64,000 nucleotides of DNA from the NCBI GenBank assembly GCA_011109175.1, contig RDEW01000063.1:1-64000 (forward strand). The letters are read 5' to 3'. A program made the translations under genes and the position numbers. Below are positions 21,911 through 33,602 of the stretch, in pieces. Origin of the DNA: Dicyema japonicum (taxonomy: Eukaryota; Dicyemida; Rhombozoa; Dicyemidae). Below the pieces are notes generated by a model. It saw only the letters and a program-made list of their open reading frames with translations, searched no databases and was not told the DNA's origin. Positions within the stretch are counted from its first letter, which is position 1. Each line of letters begins with the position of its first letter.

Positions 21911-22977
21911 TCACATTTGTGATAATGCCCTCACCATAGATGAAGTGTTGCCATGTTCGTTATTATAATTATTTCTTCGCATTCTCCGCATGTCCATTCT
22001 ATCCCTTACCTTTATGATATCTTCAGGAAAGTTTAAATTTATGATTGGTTCACAGTCCTCAAATGTTTGTTTGGAGAACTCGCATTCTTCGATGCTAACG
22101 AATAAATAAAACCATTATCAAATGATGACTTGGGAGCAGGTGACTCATATTCAGGTCTCTCAATTGGTTCTATAAAATTATCAAAAAAGAAACTAAAATT
22201 TTTATAATATTGGATTTCTTCAACATTGCTTGAAATTGTGACTCCGTTGCTCATAAAATAGTCGTAGGATTCCTGATCAACAACCAAAAGAGAAATATCT
22301 CCAGTAGATTCTCTGACCAAATCAACCACATTTTCGTGTTCCAAATTCTCAACATTAATATCGTTGACTTCAATAAGAATGTCGTCATTCTTTATTCCGG
22401 CCATATCCGCAAGGGAGTTATCAATAACATTTGTAAGTATGTGCTGATTATTCAATTCGTTTCTCTGGAGAGTAAATCCATATGATTCACTTTCGTTTAA
22501 TGTTATGTGACAGAGACGAGCAACTGGGCCATTTGTAGTTTCTTTTGATGCTCTCGGTGTTGAATCCGTAATTGGCATTTCATTTTGTTCTGTTACGTCA
22601 ATTTCTTGATGTAAATTATCTGAGGGTGATTGGAAGGCATTATCCTCACATTCGATTTCAGGGTTTTGAAGGTCTTCGATGTTGAATTTTACAGTTGGAA
22701 TTTCCTTTAAAGTCGGCTTCTCATTTCTAAGAACTTTCATTTGTATTTTTTTCTTGGATTTTTTAATTTTTTTAACGGCTTTATTAAAATTTATGGTAGT
22801 GAAATCACAACTGTCGACTGAGAGCACAATATCTCCTTCCATAAGTCCTGATTCTTCTGCAGGACTTTCTGGGATAATGCTGGAAATGTAAAATCTCTTA
22901 TCCTGTTTATCATCTTGAGTAAAATAAAATCCATAGCCGCTCTTTGAATGCCCGATATTTAGTAATACTTCACTCAT
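21911..22977 (-). CDS. NHERF-like scaffold with two PDZ domains
   Basis: Cytoplasmic adaptor predicted to bind C-terminal tails of membrane transporters and receptors and tether them to the ezrin-actin cortex. Start ATG 22977; exon 1 is 22113-22977, then a 26-nt GT-AG intron (22087-22112), exon 2 is 21911-22086; 1041 nt, 346 residues. PDZ1 is at about residues 3-85 with the ligand loop SGYGFYF. PDZ2 is at about 152-240 with SYGFTL and LLVVDQES, the order and spacing of NHERF1/2. After the splice the C-terminus reads INLNFPEDIIKVRDRMDMRR, reminiscent of the ezrin-binding helix of NHERFs. Without splicing the frame would end in an unrelated tail, which supports the intron. Family assignment is by recognition; the ezrin-binding claim is inference. 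Confidence 0.8.
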
Positions 22978-23094
22978 TCTGTTATGATTAGCGATTTTAA
23001 TTAAGCTTTTATTTTATAATTTAAATGTTATTTCTAAGATTAGATATTTAAAAATATAAATATTTTTGCAAATAAATTTTCTACGATAATGCCT

Positions 23095-23300
23095 GTTTTT
23101 GTCGTACTCCGTCTATTCCACCCCGTTTACAGTTGCAACTGTCAACGTCAGAGGACTCGCTTCGAACACTAAACAGGAGACCTTATATTTGGATTTGGAA
23201 CGATACAAAGTCGATGAACTGCAGAGATGTGCGAGGATGGAAATTACATGGAGAAAACTGGTAGAACGGATAGTGAAGATCACGGCACAAGCGGAACCCT
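23095..23300 (+). pseudogene. Internally deleted LINE family A mini-element
   Basis: A 66-codon open frame starts like a family A endonuclease (TVATVNVRGLASNTK, LDLERYKVDE) and switches, without endonuclease core or RT, to the family's extreme C-terminus (WRKLVERIVKITAQAEP). About 2.7 kb of element is missing between the two halves. Confidence 0.65.
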
Positions 23301-23344
23301 AAGTATTCATATGCTTATGGGTAATGCGAGGGTGTATTTAACTA

Positions 23345-23725
23345 AACTAACAAACTACTTCCATAGAAAACAACATCTGTCTCTCCTAGGACTGAAAGGA
23401 ACGAAAAAGCCAATAACTTCTATCCACCTCTTGGGGGTTCCCGCAAAGACTGAAAATGCGAATAAGGAATAACGTTTGACCCATGAACATATTAATCACA
23501 GAGGAATGCTGGAATCTGTTTGAACACATTCTGAGAATGGTGTCAACAAACACCAACAAATGTAATTATTGAAGACAACTTCGCAGTATCGGGGGGAAAT
23601 TCCGTGGACGACCACGTATGAAGTTCACAATGATGATCTGAGGAGTCTGGCATCGAACAGAGGAGGATGGAAGAGACTAATAACTAAGATCATTTGGTGG
23701 TGGCATATAATTTAAGTAATGTTGC
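23345..23725 (+). pseudogene. LINE family A thumb and C-terminal fragment
   Basis: Contains FHRKQHLSLLGLKG (compare FYRRQLRSLLGLKW of copy A1), then degraded C-terminal pieces and DDLRSLASNRGGWKRLITK, in several frames. Confidence 0.6.
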
Positions 23726-23759
23726 TTAATGATAAATCTCATAAGAGGGGAACTGTCAA

Positions 23760-24110
23760 TAATTTGAATACTTCATATTTTATTTATGAGCGAATCTCGC
23801 TCGCCATCATGAGAGGAAATAGCCACGCAGTCAGGACAGCCACTATATAACCGTCTACTCTCTTAATAAAAAGATTTATGACGTACGATGACTTTCCACA
23901 GATTGGATACCAGACGAATGGTGGTAGACATTCCAACAATCTCATAATTATAAATTTTATTGTTAAAACAGAACAAAATAAACAAAAAGCTCATGCAGCG
24001 GCCATCCTGACCGCGTGGATATTCCCTCTCAGGATGGCGAGCGAGATTCCCTCAAATAGCCAGCAGCGCTTACAGGGATCTCCTGTTCGTTCATAAATCC
24101 AATTCCTAGA
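23760..24110. repeat. Two facing LINE family B 3' fragments
   Basis: Plus strand 23780-23870 carries the ESRSPS...RGNSHAVRTA-type end seen at 25680-25770. Minus strand 23985-24100 carries the same kind of end in the opposite direction (GCGGCCATCCTGACCGCGTGG block), as also seen at 36490-36600. Both are short 3' ends. Confidence 0.5.
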
Positions 24111-24194
24111 CAACTCAAGAATTCCAGCGTCGCAAAAGCAAGGGAATCAGACATTTAATTAAAAATTAATTAAAATTATTCCAAAGACCAAGAG

Positions 24195-24720
24195 TAACCT
24201 AACTAACTCCTTGATCCTGACTCGTTCCAGAACTTGTCTCCAGGTAACGACATTGTCCCCGGGGAAAGATTAGTGGATCCTCTTGATGCTGGCCATGCAT
24301 TGGGCGTCTCCTCAGTAAGGTGGATCCAATGACGCCATCAAAGGGAGGGAAAATAATTTTTGACATACTAGCCACATATCCCCACATGGCGCCACGTGGC
24401 AACTTAATTTTTCTAATAATATAATAATGATTTAGTTTATTGAGTTGGTTGTTGGGGATGTCTAATAGATGTAGTTGTTAAGATCCAACTTGGGTTATGA
24501 TTAGTGTTAATTAAAACATACTCAAATTTATTAAATTCATTAAGTGGTTTGTTGATTAATAAATTCAATACTGAATTAATATTAAACGTCAACAGTTTGT
24601 TATTGACATCATTGAAATTTAAATACTGTTTAGACAGAGTTTGACAATGGATGCGACCTCCTAACCACCATTATTATTAATAAAGGTACTTTCACAGAAC
24701 AAATAATGTTATATTAACTA
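24195..24720. repeat. Dispersed retroelement end, then AT-rich spacer
   Basis: 24195-24410 shares blocks with 13411-13530 (TTGGGCGTCTCCTCAGTAAGG) and with 35110-35270 (TTGTCTCCAGG...GTCCCCGGGG region). I cannot assign the element. 24411-24720 holds no gene that I can see. Confidence 0.4.
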
Positions 24721-24895
24721 AGGTGCCATTTGTGTCACGATTTAAGATCATTTTCATCAGACGCCTCCAGCGGGCTCTGTCCACTGCATGCGACCATGGG
24801 TTCTCTAGGTCGTCTGTAAATTCGAGTTTCTTTCAAATCATCCTAAGATCCTTGCTGAGGGTCACAGGGAATGTTTGGCAAGAGAGCTCCTTTCG

Positions 24896-25452
24896 TAAAA
24901 AAAACTATGTCAGTCTTACAAAATGATGACCTAAAACACTGAAAGGAGTATTCATATAAAATCTAGGATCATTGAATATAAGTGTGGCCATTGGATGATC
25001 CCGGCCTCTCTCAATAGCTTCCTATCTTGACTCAGTGTTCTAAATGATTCACGTGAAAATGCATAATAATAAACTAATTTGATTATTTCGATTTAATCAA
25101 TTCTCTAATTTGCTTCAAAACACTGTTTTCATTAAAATTAATAACAACTGCGATAAGCGGATGGTATTTCCTTGATGTAATGAAACAAGTGTACTATTAA
25201 AATATAATGATATGAACGAACCTTCTGTTTCTCAATTATAATTTCATTGACAAACCATATCACCTTAATTTAACCTTATCTTTATGATAAAGTTTGGAAA
25301 ATAGGTCATCTGTTTGATTTTGTTAAATTATAAAAAAAGAGGCCGGGATCACTTAATGGCCACACTTATATTCCATGATCCTAGATTTTATATGAATACT
25401 CCTTTCAGTGTTTTAGGTCATCATTTTGTAAGACTGACATAGTTTTTTTACC
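24896..25452. mobile_element. Foldback/MITE-like element with about 108-bp inverted repeats
   Basis: 24896-25005 and 25343-25452 are reverse complements with only a few mismatches, running from GTAAAAAAAACTATGTCAG to GATCCCGGCC, around a ~335-bp AT-rich centre with no coding capacity. The right end abuts a family B LINE fragment. No convincing target duplication is visible. Confidence 0.75.
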
Positions 25453-25775
25453 TGCACCAACATATTTGCCTCTTGCAACCAACTACAGAGTGCCTCTGGA
25501 GCCTGCGGGTAAAGGCCGAGAAAATGAAACGGGAAAAGTACGCGCTCCTGTCCAAGGATTTTTTGTTTGTTCCCCTCGCCGTTAAGACGTCTGGTTCCCT
25601 TGCGCCTGCGACGCTGGAATTCTTGAGTCGTCTAAGGAATCGGATCGCTACACGAAAAGGAGACCCTCGTGAGCGCTACCGGTTATTTGGGCGAATCTCG
25701 CTTGCTATCCTGAAAGGGAATAGCCACGCAGTCAGGGCAGCTTCTATTTATTATTAAGGGCAGCTTCTATATAAC
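25453..25775 (+). pseudogene. LINE family B 3' end
   Basis: The frame 25473-25757 encodes KMKREKYALLSKDF, FVPLAVKTSGSLAP and ISLAILKGNSHAVRAAS, the family's C-terminal module. The end GGGCAGCTTCTAT is tandemly doubled at 25735-25770. It lies only about 20 bp beyond the stop of the minus-strand gene at 25795. Confidence 0.75.
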
Positions 25776-25794
25776 CGTTACTCTATTTTGTTTC

Positions 25795-26245
25795 TTAAAT
25801 AAATTCTTTGGTCCAAAAAAACATAATTAAGAAAATTCCTAAGGTGATAAAATTCAAAATATCTACTCTACTGATAAACATGATAAGAGCTACAAAAGTG
25901 AGTGAAATAAATGCTACATACAAATAATTATAATTGTCAAAATATAATTAAATAACCATAAAATAACAATTAATATTTTAGTATACATTTTCATTTCATC
26001 TTGAGGAGATGAGAAGGGACTGAGAAAGGCTGGAATCACACGGTTACTGGATTTTCTCTTAGCAAGCGGAGATTGTTGGTCTATAAATAAATTGAGGGAA
26101 ACCATTCAGCAGAGGCAATGTTGAAAATAATCCTATAATCCCAGACAAAATTACTTAAAAGAAATCAATTAAATATTAAATAAAATATTTTCAAATTAAC
26201 AATTTAATAATAACCGTTGCCAGGACTTGGATACATACGACACAT
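25795..26245 (-). CDS. Small predicted membrane protein, function unknown
   Basis: Not recognised. A model with ATG 26245 (MCRMYPSPGN), a ~60-80 nt spliced stretch, a 22-nt intron (about 26083-26104) and a 32-nt intron (about 25892-25923) gives a continuous frame to TAA at 25797-25795. The main exon (25924-26082) has a basic, Ser-rich stretch SPLAKRKSSNRVIPAFLSPF, then a hydrophobic helix KILIVILWLFNYILTIIII; after the last splice a second hydrophobic segment ends FLIMFFWTKEFI. This suggests a cytosolic N-terminus and two membrane spans. Its ATG is 52 bp from the divergent RhoGEF ATG. The 5' exon is the least certain part. Confidence 0.4.
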
Positions 26246-26297
26246 ATTTCTAAGTACGTTAAATAATCAAAATAAATAGAACTTTGACGACAAAGTT
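26246..26297. promoter_or_regulatory. Possible 52-bp bidirectional promoter
   Basis: The two opposed candidate start codons (26245 minus, 26298 plus) are separated by 52 AT-rich bases. If both 5' models are right, promoters and UTRs must overlap here. No TATA box or other motif is clear. Confidence 0.25.
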
Positions 26298-29200
26298 ATG
26301 ATGGAAAGTGATAAATCAGTTAAATCTTCTATACGCAAGAAAGCTATCAAAGAAAAGAAGAGATTTTCTATGAATATCGAAAATTTGATACCAGAAAATA
26401 AGCTAAAACACCAACAAAGCGATTGTAATGGTATTTGACCCAATTATTGCAATTTAATGCTGGACTTAAAGTCTGACATAATAACTACCCAATAATTATT
26501 TTCATTCCTAGTTTCTTACAAAAAGATGAATTCAACCACAAAATTCGGCCAACTAAAGGTTTCGGCCACGTAAATGAGTTTAGAGCTTGTACGGTTCCGT
26601 TAGGGATCCAGAGAAGAGGATTTCCATTGAATTTGATGAGACTGTCCCAAATAAGAGATGGAGCAGCATTGCAGAAGGACTTGAACAAGTCATGATTATA
26701 TATATATTAGCAGGAAGATTATAATACACACGATAAATTGAAAAATAATTTCATCGAAAATATGCAACAAGATAACCACAACACAGATATGTCAAAATTT
26801 AAATTGGTCTTTTACGACCAAACTATGCGCTATCTATTCCTTGATTTCTTGCTTAGAAATCTAATCCCTTCTGAATTTGTCATACTTTTGATTATTTTAG
26901 CTTTTCGGACTTTTGGTCGAATTTTTCAGGAAAGTACGTCTGAAAAAGAATCGAATGGGGAAGGATATGGAAATATTTGCATATCAAATATCCTCTCTTT
27001 TCCTGTGTGAGCATTCCCCGTTACAATTACCAAATTTGTCTGAATTCAGCGAATCAGTTATGAATGCAATTGCCACTGCTGAGAGTGAGACTGATATTAG
27101 GTCTGCCTTCGACTCAGCTTTTGAGAAAAACCTAAAGACATTATCAGATCAATTTCTAGCTTTTCTCAATGAAAGTATCTTATCTCATAAATCATAGAAA
27201 GTAAAATTAAAGACAAATATTTGGCCAAGGGTTCACAAATAAATATTCTTACATCTCAGGAGGACTTTCATATTGTCGTTGGTGCGCATTTAAAGAAAAT
27301 TGGGTTCCATTTTATATTATTTCTTAGGAAAAATTATAAACTTCCCTACAAGCTTGATTCACAATATACAAGAGAAAATGGGATTGTCGTTGCCCTCCAA
27401 CTGTTATTCTATTTAGAGGGCTTCAAAATCCCGTGCATATATTTACCGGAAGTTTACTTTCTTGATAAAAAACTCAAGATGAAAGTAAAACTATGTTTAT
27501 ATTTTAGACTTTAAAAAAACGATCTAATGTAATTATTTTTGGGAATTCTTAGACATTAAAAAACGCCCACTCTTTTAACGAGACTTTAATAAGTAGACCG
27601 AATATTTGTGGTATTTGCAATAAAATAATATGGGGAACCCTTCCTCAAGCTATGGAGTGTTCAAGTATGGTTCTGTTAACATACAGATTGTTTGACGATG
27701 GTGCATACATTTTGTTCACAAAATTCAACTGAAACGTGCTTAAAACGGAAGGAATCTTCTCTTTCGCTGAAAATGAATCTAAAAAGTATTATTTTTAATG
27801 AAACAAGCTTTAAAAGGCAGGAACATGAAGTTGAATACGTTGCATTTATCTTAATATTCTAGAATTACTGAGAAAAGAATTGATAGTCAGGTTGTATTTG
27901 CATTATTATAGAAGTCGTATATTAGTGGAGACAGTATTAATTTACATGAAGATGGTAATTATCTTATTTAAATAAGTTACTACTTTTGATTTTTTGGAGG
28001 ACCCAGATTTGAACTACCTATCTGATTTACCCAGTCTTGAATCTGTTTATGGAGCTGACCAGTGTAAAGCACTATCCCCAAATAATAGAAAATTTCATCA
28101 AGTGATGAATGGTTTGTCAAATATTTATTTCAGAGTTTATGCACACTGAAAGAACTCATCTTCGTATACTAAAAACCCTGAGTTTCTTTTTTCACAAACC
28201 AATGACTGAAACCTTTCCTGAAATAGCTGAAACCATCTTTCCGTCGCTTTCAGAACTCATTGAATACCATTGTTTAGTTGATCTTATTTCTAGCATTGTT
28301 AGTAACCAGTTTTAATGAGAGGGGATTAATAAAGCAAGTCACGAATAATTTTGCGGATTACCTGATTCCATTGGTACTAATTTATTTTGACGTCAGTTTA
28401 ACGATTCGGTCGTTGATGGATTCTTTAAAGCTTGTTGTGATTTTTGCTCAAATCAAAAGAATATTATTGAAGTGTACAAAGAAACTGTCAAGACAAACCC
28501 TGAGTTTGCCAACTTTGTTACTGTTGTTCGATATTTTGATGGTTGTAGGAGGGAGAGAAGACTAAGTTTTGTATGAACCTTAAACTAAAGGATTTGCTTA
28601 TTGCTCAGATGCAGAGACTAACAAAATATCCTTTATTCATAGATCAGCTCATAAAATATTCTAAGGGTTTATTTATTTATTATTTTTAAGATAATTCAGA
28701 GTTGGAAAAATTAGAAGTAATCAAAAAATACTTAATTGTGTGTCTAAAAAAAGTTAATGAAAATGCGGCCATGATGGATAATTATAATTATTTGGTCAAA
28801 GTGGCCTCTCTTGTGGAGGTTAAACAAGAAGGAAATGTTATCCCCAGTCCATATGATGTATTTTTAATAATTATACGAGACCTTCGATGTACTAGGGATC
28901 CCTCTACTACATAAAGGAGATGTAGGCGTAAAAGTAAACAAAAAAGTTAACGAATGCGTTCTGTTGCTCTTCCAGACCGATTTGGTGATTTTATTTAAAA
29001 GTGACACATCTCGATATGTTCTTCGTTCGTTCATGGATAAGGCCACCAATGTTGTAAAGGATGAACGAATTTCTCCAGTCTTTCCTCTAAGTGAGCACGT
29101 TGTGATTAGACTGCTTGCTGCTGGTATTAGTTTTGTTAGAATTTAAGATAAAAAGTGTTTTCTGGTTCTCCACAGTAAGGAATACAAATTGGTAACCTTT

Positions 29201-30155
29201 TACACAAACAGTAATAGTGCAGCAAAAACGTAAATTAGTGTGAAAACTTTTAGATGGGTTAATTTTCTGAATAAAAGCATCGAAGACATTAAAAATTCCA
29301 AGAATTCGTACAATATAGTTTTATTTGCAGTCAGATAGTGAATTTACAAGATAAGGTCCCTAGTGCAGATTTGGATACGAATAAAACCATTGAGCCTGAA
29401 GTAGACCCTATAGTGGAGATTCAAGAAGAAATAAAAGAGGTCAACCCGCGTAAGGATATTTCTAATTCTCGTCGTTTGAGGAAAATACGTTCACTGCATG
29501 AACGAACGAGCATAATGGTTGCACAAAAGGTGGTTTTACTACTAAATATAGTCATCTGCCGACCCTTTGCTTGATTTAGTGATTGGTAAATTAAACTCAG
29601 TCTTCTCTGACATTGAATCTAATGAAAACAACAGTGTGCCGTCTCGTTTCGCTTAATTTAATTCATATAGCTTATATTTATTTGTCAGAGACCCAATTAC
29701 CTAATCTTCATAAAATGGTACAGGCATTGGAAGATATGAAGGTAGATTATGTCATGATTTCGCAGAGTAAACAAGAAAAAAAGGAATCCATAGTGCAATC
29801 ACAAAAAACGTCTTTTTGTGGTTGTTTTAATAGTAACTTGAGATACACTAAATGAAAAGGACAATGATATTTTCCCCTTTAATCTTCCTCCTGAAGGTAG
29901 TTGTGTACTAATCTTCAGATTTGAGTGATGTTAGTAATTCTGTGAAAATGTCATCGGAAATTGACGTCCTAGGTTTGATATGGTTTATTAGATGTAGATT
30001 TGAGTGAATCAGAGAATGTAGTAGAGGATAATAACGACCAGTCTGGAAATGAGATAACAAACTTTAATGACACCTTAAAACAGGAAATTGTCCTGAGTGA
30101 ATCATCTGTTGCCTTGGAATCTATTTTACGTTCAGATGATGAAAACATAATTTAA
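26298..30155 (+). CDS. RhoGEF with RGSL, C1, DH and PH domains (ARHGEF1/11/12, RhoGEF2 type)
   Basis: Rho guanine-nucleotide exchange factor; relatives couple G-alpha-12/13 to RhoA at the membrane. About 20 GT-AG introns of 22-26 nt restore one frame, for example 26879-26900, 27485-27507, 27529-27552 and 27665-27686. RGSL region about 26.8-27.2 kb (MRYLFLDFLLRNL, LPNLSEF). C1 domain 27553-27760 with the full zinc pattern H-x12-C-x2-C ... C-x2-C-x4-H-x2-C-x7-C (HSFNETLISRPNICGICNK). DH domain about 28100-28840 (FMHTERTHLRILKTL, KDLLIAQMQRLTKYPLFIDQ). PH domain about 28900-29300. An acidic, low-complexity C-terminus ends ESILRSDDENII, stop 30153-30155. The exact 5' end (MMESDKSVKSS at 26298) and the exon around 26.5-26.7 kb are uncertain. 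There is no PDZ domain, unlike PDZ-RhoGEF/LARG. A 330-bp piece covering the C1 exons is duplicated at 31453-31781. Confidence 0.88.
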
Positions 30156-30359
30156 TATACATTAATTGTTATATTTTCTTTATTATTAAACTTTAATAAG
30201 ACTAATTAAAATATAATTCTTGGTTTATTTAGTAACCAACTCTTGTGGGTTCTCGTTGACAAACACTTCGAGGCACAGTCTAATTCAGTTGGGGTGAATA
30301 TACCTAAATTTATTGGAAATCCAAGACCTCTTACAAACAAAATTACAATAATGAAGTAA
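30156..30359. other. Intergenic
   Basis: 3' flank of the RhoGEF gene; nothing recognisable. Confidence 0.4.
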
Positions 30360-31452
30360 CAAATGCATTCATACACCTAAAAGAAATTCGAAGGTAGCCA
30401 TCCTAGCCCTCAAACCTAAAAGAGCTACCTCCTCGATTGTCCTCTCTGTGGAGAACGTGCAGAAAATGGTTAAGGGTCAAAAGTCGACTTATTCCTGCGG
30501 TCCGGACGGAATCCCTACAATAGTTCTGAAAAATAGGCCCTGTGCTACATGGCCCTCACCAAAATTTCAACTTTTCAATCAACGAAAATTGTGAAAATTG
30601 TATTCTTTCCATATGGAAGCTATCAAACATACGACCTATTCTGAAACCCGGCGACCAAAGGGATCACCAGCCTCATTCAGACCAATATCTCTCCTATGTT
30701 TTACATCAAAACTTTTGGAAAAGCTGATTCTTGAACTAATCAAATCATACCTTCCTGATGCACCTTTTTAACACGGATAGAAAAGGGCACTCCACAGAAA
30801 CACATCTTACATGCCTTACAAATTTCATCAAGGATGGCCTAAAACGCAAACCTCATCAGAAGTCTTTGTTATGCTCCATCGATATAGAAAAAGCTTTAGA
30901 CACTGTTCCAAGAAAGGTTTTGATAAGGAAGATCTTTACATCAAAAATCCCAAACTACCTGAAAATCTGGATTGCTAATTTCCTAAATGGAAGAAGAGGA
31001 AGAGTAACAAATAGAAAAACTATGTCAGTGACCAATTTCCATCTAAATGGGGTCTCTCAAGGATCTCCACTGTCACCACACCTGTTCAACCTAGTCTTAA
31101 ATGATATGCCCTCCCTTACCGGTGACGATACTCTGGTTCTGACATATACGGATGATATAATCGTCGCAGTCAAAGACCAGTGCGTTCATACTGCTGTATA
31201 CCGGCTACAAGGTTCATTGGACGATCTGAACTGGGTCTCGTCAAGAACATTATACATACAAGTCCCGAAAAGTTTTATACAACAATTTTCACAACAGAGG
31301 ATTGACAAACTCCGCTCCATGTGTAACCATAAATGGAAACTCAATCCCCACGACCAACTCGGTCAAGATACTGGGCGTAACATACGACCCACTTTTGACC
31401 TTTAGCGAACACATCGACAACGTCATTTTCTCGGCACATCGAAAGCTAAATT
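30360..31452 (+). pseudogene. LINE family C reverse transcriptase
   Basis: Broken frames carry STYSCGPDGIPTIVLK, then FRPISLLCFTSKLLEKL. The long frame 30758-31405 follows with SLLCSIDIEKALDTVPRKVL, NGVSQGSPLSPHLFN and the active site TYTDDII (YTDD instead of YADD). The C-terminal KILGVTYDPLLTFSEHIDNV is read in another frame. It is cut at 31452, where a piece of the RhoGEF gene begins. Confidence 0.8.
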
Positions 31453-31781
31453 TTCAAAATTCCGTGCATATATTTACCGGAAGTCTACTTTCTTGATAAA
31501 AAACTCAAGATGAAAGTAAAACTATGTTTATATTTTAGACTTAGAAAAAACGATCTAATGTAATAATTATGGGAATTCATAGACATTAAAAAACGCCCAC
31601 TCTTTTAACGAGACTTTAATAAGTAGACCGAATATTTGTGGTATTTGCAATAAAATAATATGGGGAACCCTTCCACAAGCTATGGAGTGTTCAAGTATGG
31701 TTCTGTTAACATATAGATTGTTCGACGATGGTGCATACATTTTGTTCACAAAATTCAACTGAAACGTGCTTAAAACGGAAG
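31453..31781 (+). repeat. Duplicated RhoGEF C1-exon segment
   Basis: About 329 bp, nearly identical to 27422-27751 of the RhoGEF gene, same orientation, including its three mini-introns and the C1 zinc-binding exon. Introns are retained, so it was copied as DNA, not as spliced RNA. It joins a family C LINE on the left to a family A LINE on the right. There is no start codon or full domain context, so it is non-functional. Confidence 0.9.
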
Positions 31782-32405
31782 ACAGACTTATAATCCTTCT
31801 AACAATGGAAACTACTATCTCTGTTCTAGAAAGGATTTATCTTACTGTTGACGAATATCTGTCTCTGGATCAAAATGGATTAAGAAGAGGAAAGTCATTG
31901 GCGGATATTGTATGGACACATATATAGATAGGCGCCATGACGCAGAGATTCCAGATGACTGTTCACATACTGGAGATTGATCTCTCCTGGACGTTCGATA
32001 CTGTACGCAGAGAGAAACTAACAGAGAATGAAGACAGTCAGAGAATGGTACTTTGTTGTACGAGGACAGTCAGAGAATGATCCGGGTCCTATTTGCGAAC
32101 ACTAAAATACAACTCTGGATCGGTTCAGAGCAATCACTTAATTTGATACACATATTGGCAATCCTCAAGGAGATTCTTTATCGTCACTACTATTTGTTAA
32201 CTATTTGAAAGCTGCTCTTCGGCACCTACGAGCCAAAACTGGATCGACTTCGATCACAGAACTAATTTACGCGGATGAAGTAGACTTTGTTTCGGAAAAC
32301 ATAAAGGATATCAGGACTGTTCTAAATCATGCTTCAGGGGAATGGTTTCTGAAAATGAACGAGCAAAAGACGGAGGTCAAAACTGTTAAAGAGAAACTCA
32401 ATTGA
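31782..32405 (+). pseudogene. LINE family A reverse transcriptase fragment
   Basis: Shows LSLDQNGLRRGKSLADIVWT, LEIDLSWTFDTVRREKL and ELIYADEVDFVSEN, aligned with the A1 RT (SQSGFRTGRSTADVVW, YADDVDF). The second catalytic Asp of YADD is Glu here, so it is catalytically dead as well as frameshifted. Confidence 0.75.
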
Positions 32406-32454
32406 CAGATGATCAAATAAATAAAATAATCAGTTGATTTATCCCCAGTAAAGC

Positions 32455-32965
32455 ATATTTAAAACTGCCATCCATCCAAAGTGGACCCTGCCGACATTAT
32501 CGACGTTGCGTTGCCTCTCACGATTTCAACAGAGATCAACTGGAGTAGCCACCGGGTTTCACGTGCGTCGTGGCTTTTTAGTGTAGCTAAGCGTCCAAGT
32601 TTCTTTAGGAAGCGAAGCGATTTTCCACTTATTCCTCCAGTTGTCTCGACCACAATCGGATAGAACGCGAATCGGTCGCGTAGCGCTTCGTATTTTTTTT
32701 CCTTTGCCCTCATCGTTTTTTCCGCGGCATACAGCGTGTCTACCGCGCTCCGATAATGTTGGACGGGCAAAGTGTGTCGACATTAGTAGCGTTTCAGATC
32801 AAAGGTTTCCTCTCTTCAAATGGGAAAATTGTGATCCCGTCGGGACGTTTTCCGTCTCCTCTGTCCAGACCAACAGGTTCTAGTATGGCGGGGTATCCCG
32901 TAGACTCCAAGGCTCGTTTGATAATTCCTTTGATCGCCTTGTGTCAGCTAACTGATTGGTAAAAT
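32455..32965 (-). pseudogene. LINE family B C-terminal region
   Basis: The minus strand from 32965 reads IIKRALESTGYPAILEPVGL, DRGDGKRPDGITIFPF, a stop in the PLI-NAT segment, then after a frameshift KKYEALRDRFAFYPIVVETT and ISVEIVRGNATSI. The KRPDG and W/N-x-T order is what family B-type proteins of other invertebrates show before the KY...F.P.A.ET.G module. One of two copies here that extend upstream to the KRPDG part. Confidence 0.75.
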
Positions 32966-33189
32966 GTTCAGCGATAGAAAATGCAATCGATTTTTGCACT
33001 TAAAAGATCAAAGTCGTCAACGCCGCGCGTTTATACAATGCATTTATTCTGCCTATTTTGCTATAAAACTGAGGAATGTTTGAATCAAACTTGTACTGAA
33101 AGCCTGAATGTTTTTCAAAACAACTGAAATCCCTATTGGACATACGATATCTGAAAGCGATCAGTAACCAGAACCTATACACCATCTGT
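32966..33189. other. Spacer, nothing recognised
   Basis: No motif on either strand. Confidence 0.4.
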
Positions 33190-33370
33190 AAATCTGAAAG
33201 CTTGAGAACACTATAAGGAACACTCTATGGGGACTATTTGGACATATCTTGAGAATGGATCATGTAGTCCCAGCAAATGACATCATGGAATCGTATTTCC
33301 TAAGCACCGGCCCATTTCGGGGCAGACCACGGACAACCCTTCCACTGACCATAAACAATGCATATATTAA
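33190..33370 (+). pseudogene. LINE family A C-terminal fragment
   Basis: Reads LWGLFGHILRMDHVVPAND and FRGRPRTTLPLTIN, the family A C-terminal domain. Confidence 0.7.
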
Positions 33371-33602
33371 TAACAGTAATGTTTCATTATTAAACCTCAG
33401 CTTAGGTAGAACTCACACTTTACTTAAGAAGCTTCAAGGCGTCAATGGAATTAACTTCTCGTTCTTTTTCTTTTTTCTTGTGTATGAGTCCTTTGTCTTC
33501 TAAAACTCACAAGGGGAAGGTCACTAATTGTTAAATAGCAATTTTTTGATGTTTAAATAAATTAAGTCAATAGATATTATTAATATAATTAAATGTTTTA
33601 AC

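Noticed and set aside
22679-22891. Plus-strand frame inside the PDZ gene
   Set aside because: Antisense shadow of a well-supported two-PDZ protein.
27221-27514. Separate small gene
   Set aside because: It is one exon of the RhoGEF; both ends join neighbouring exons in frame through 23-nt introns.
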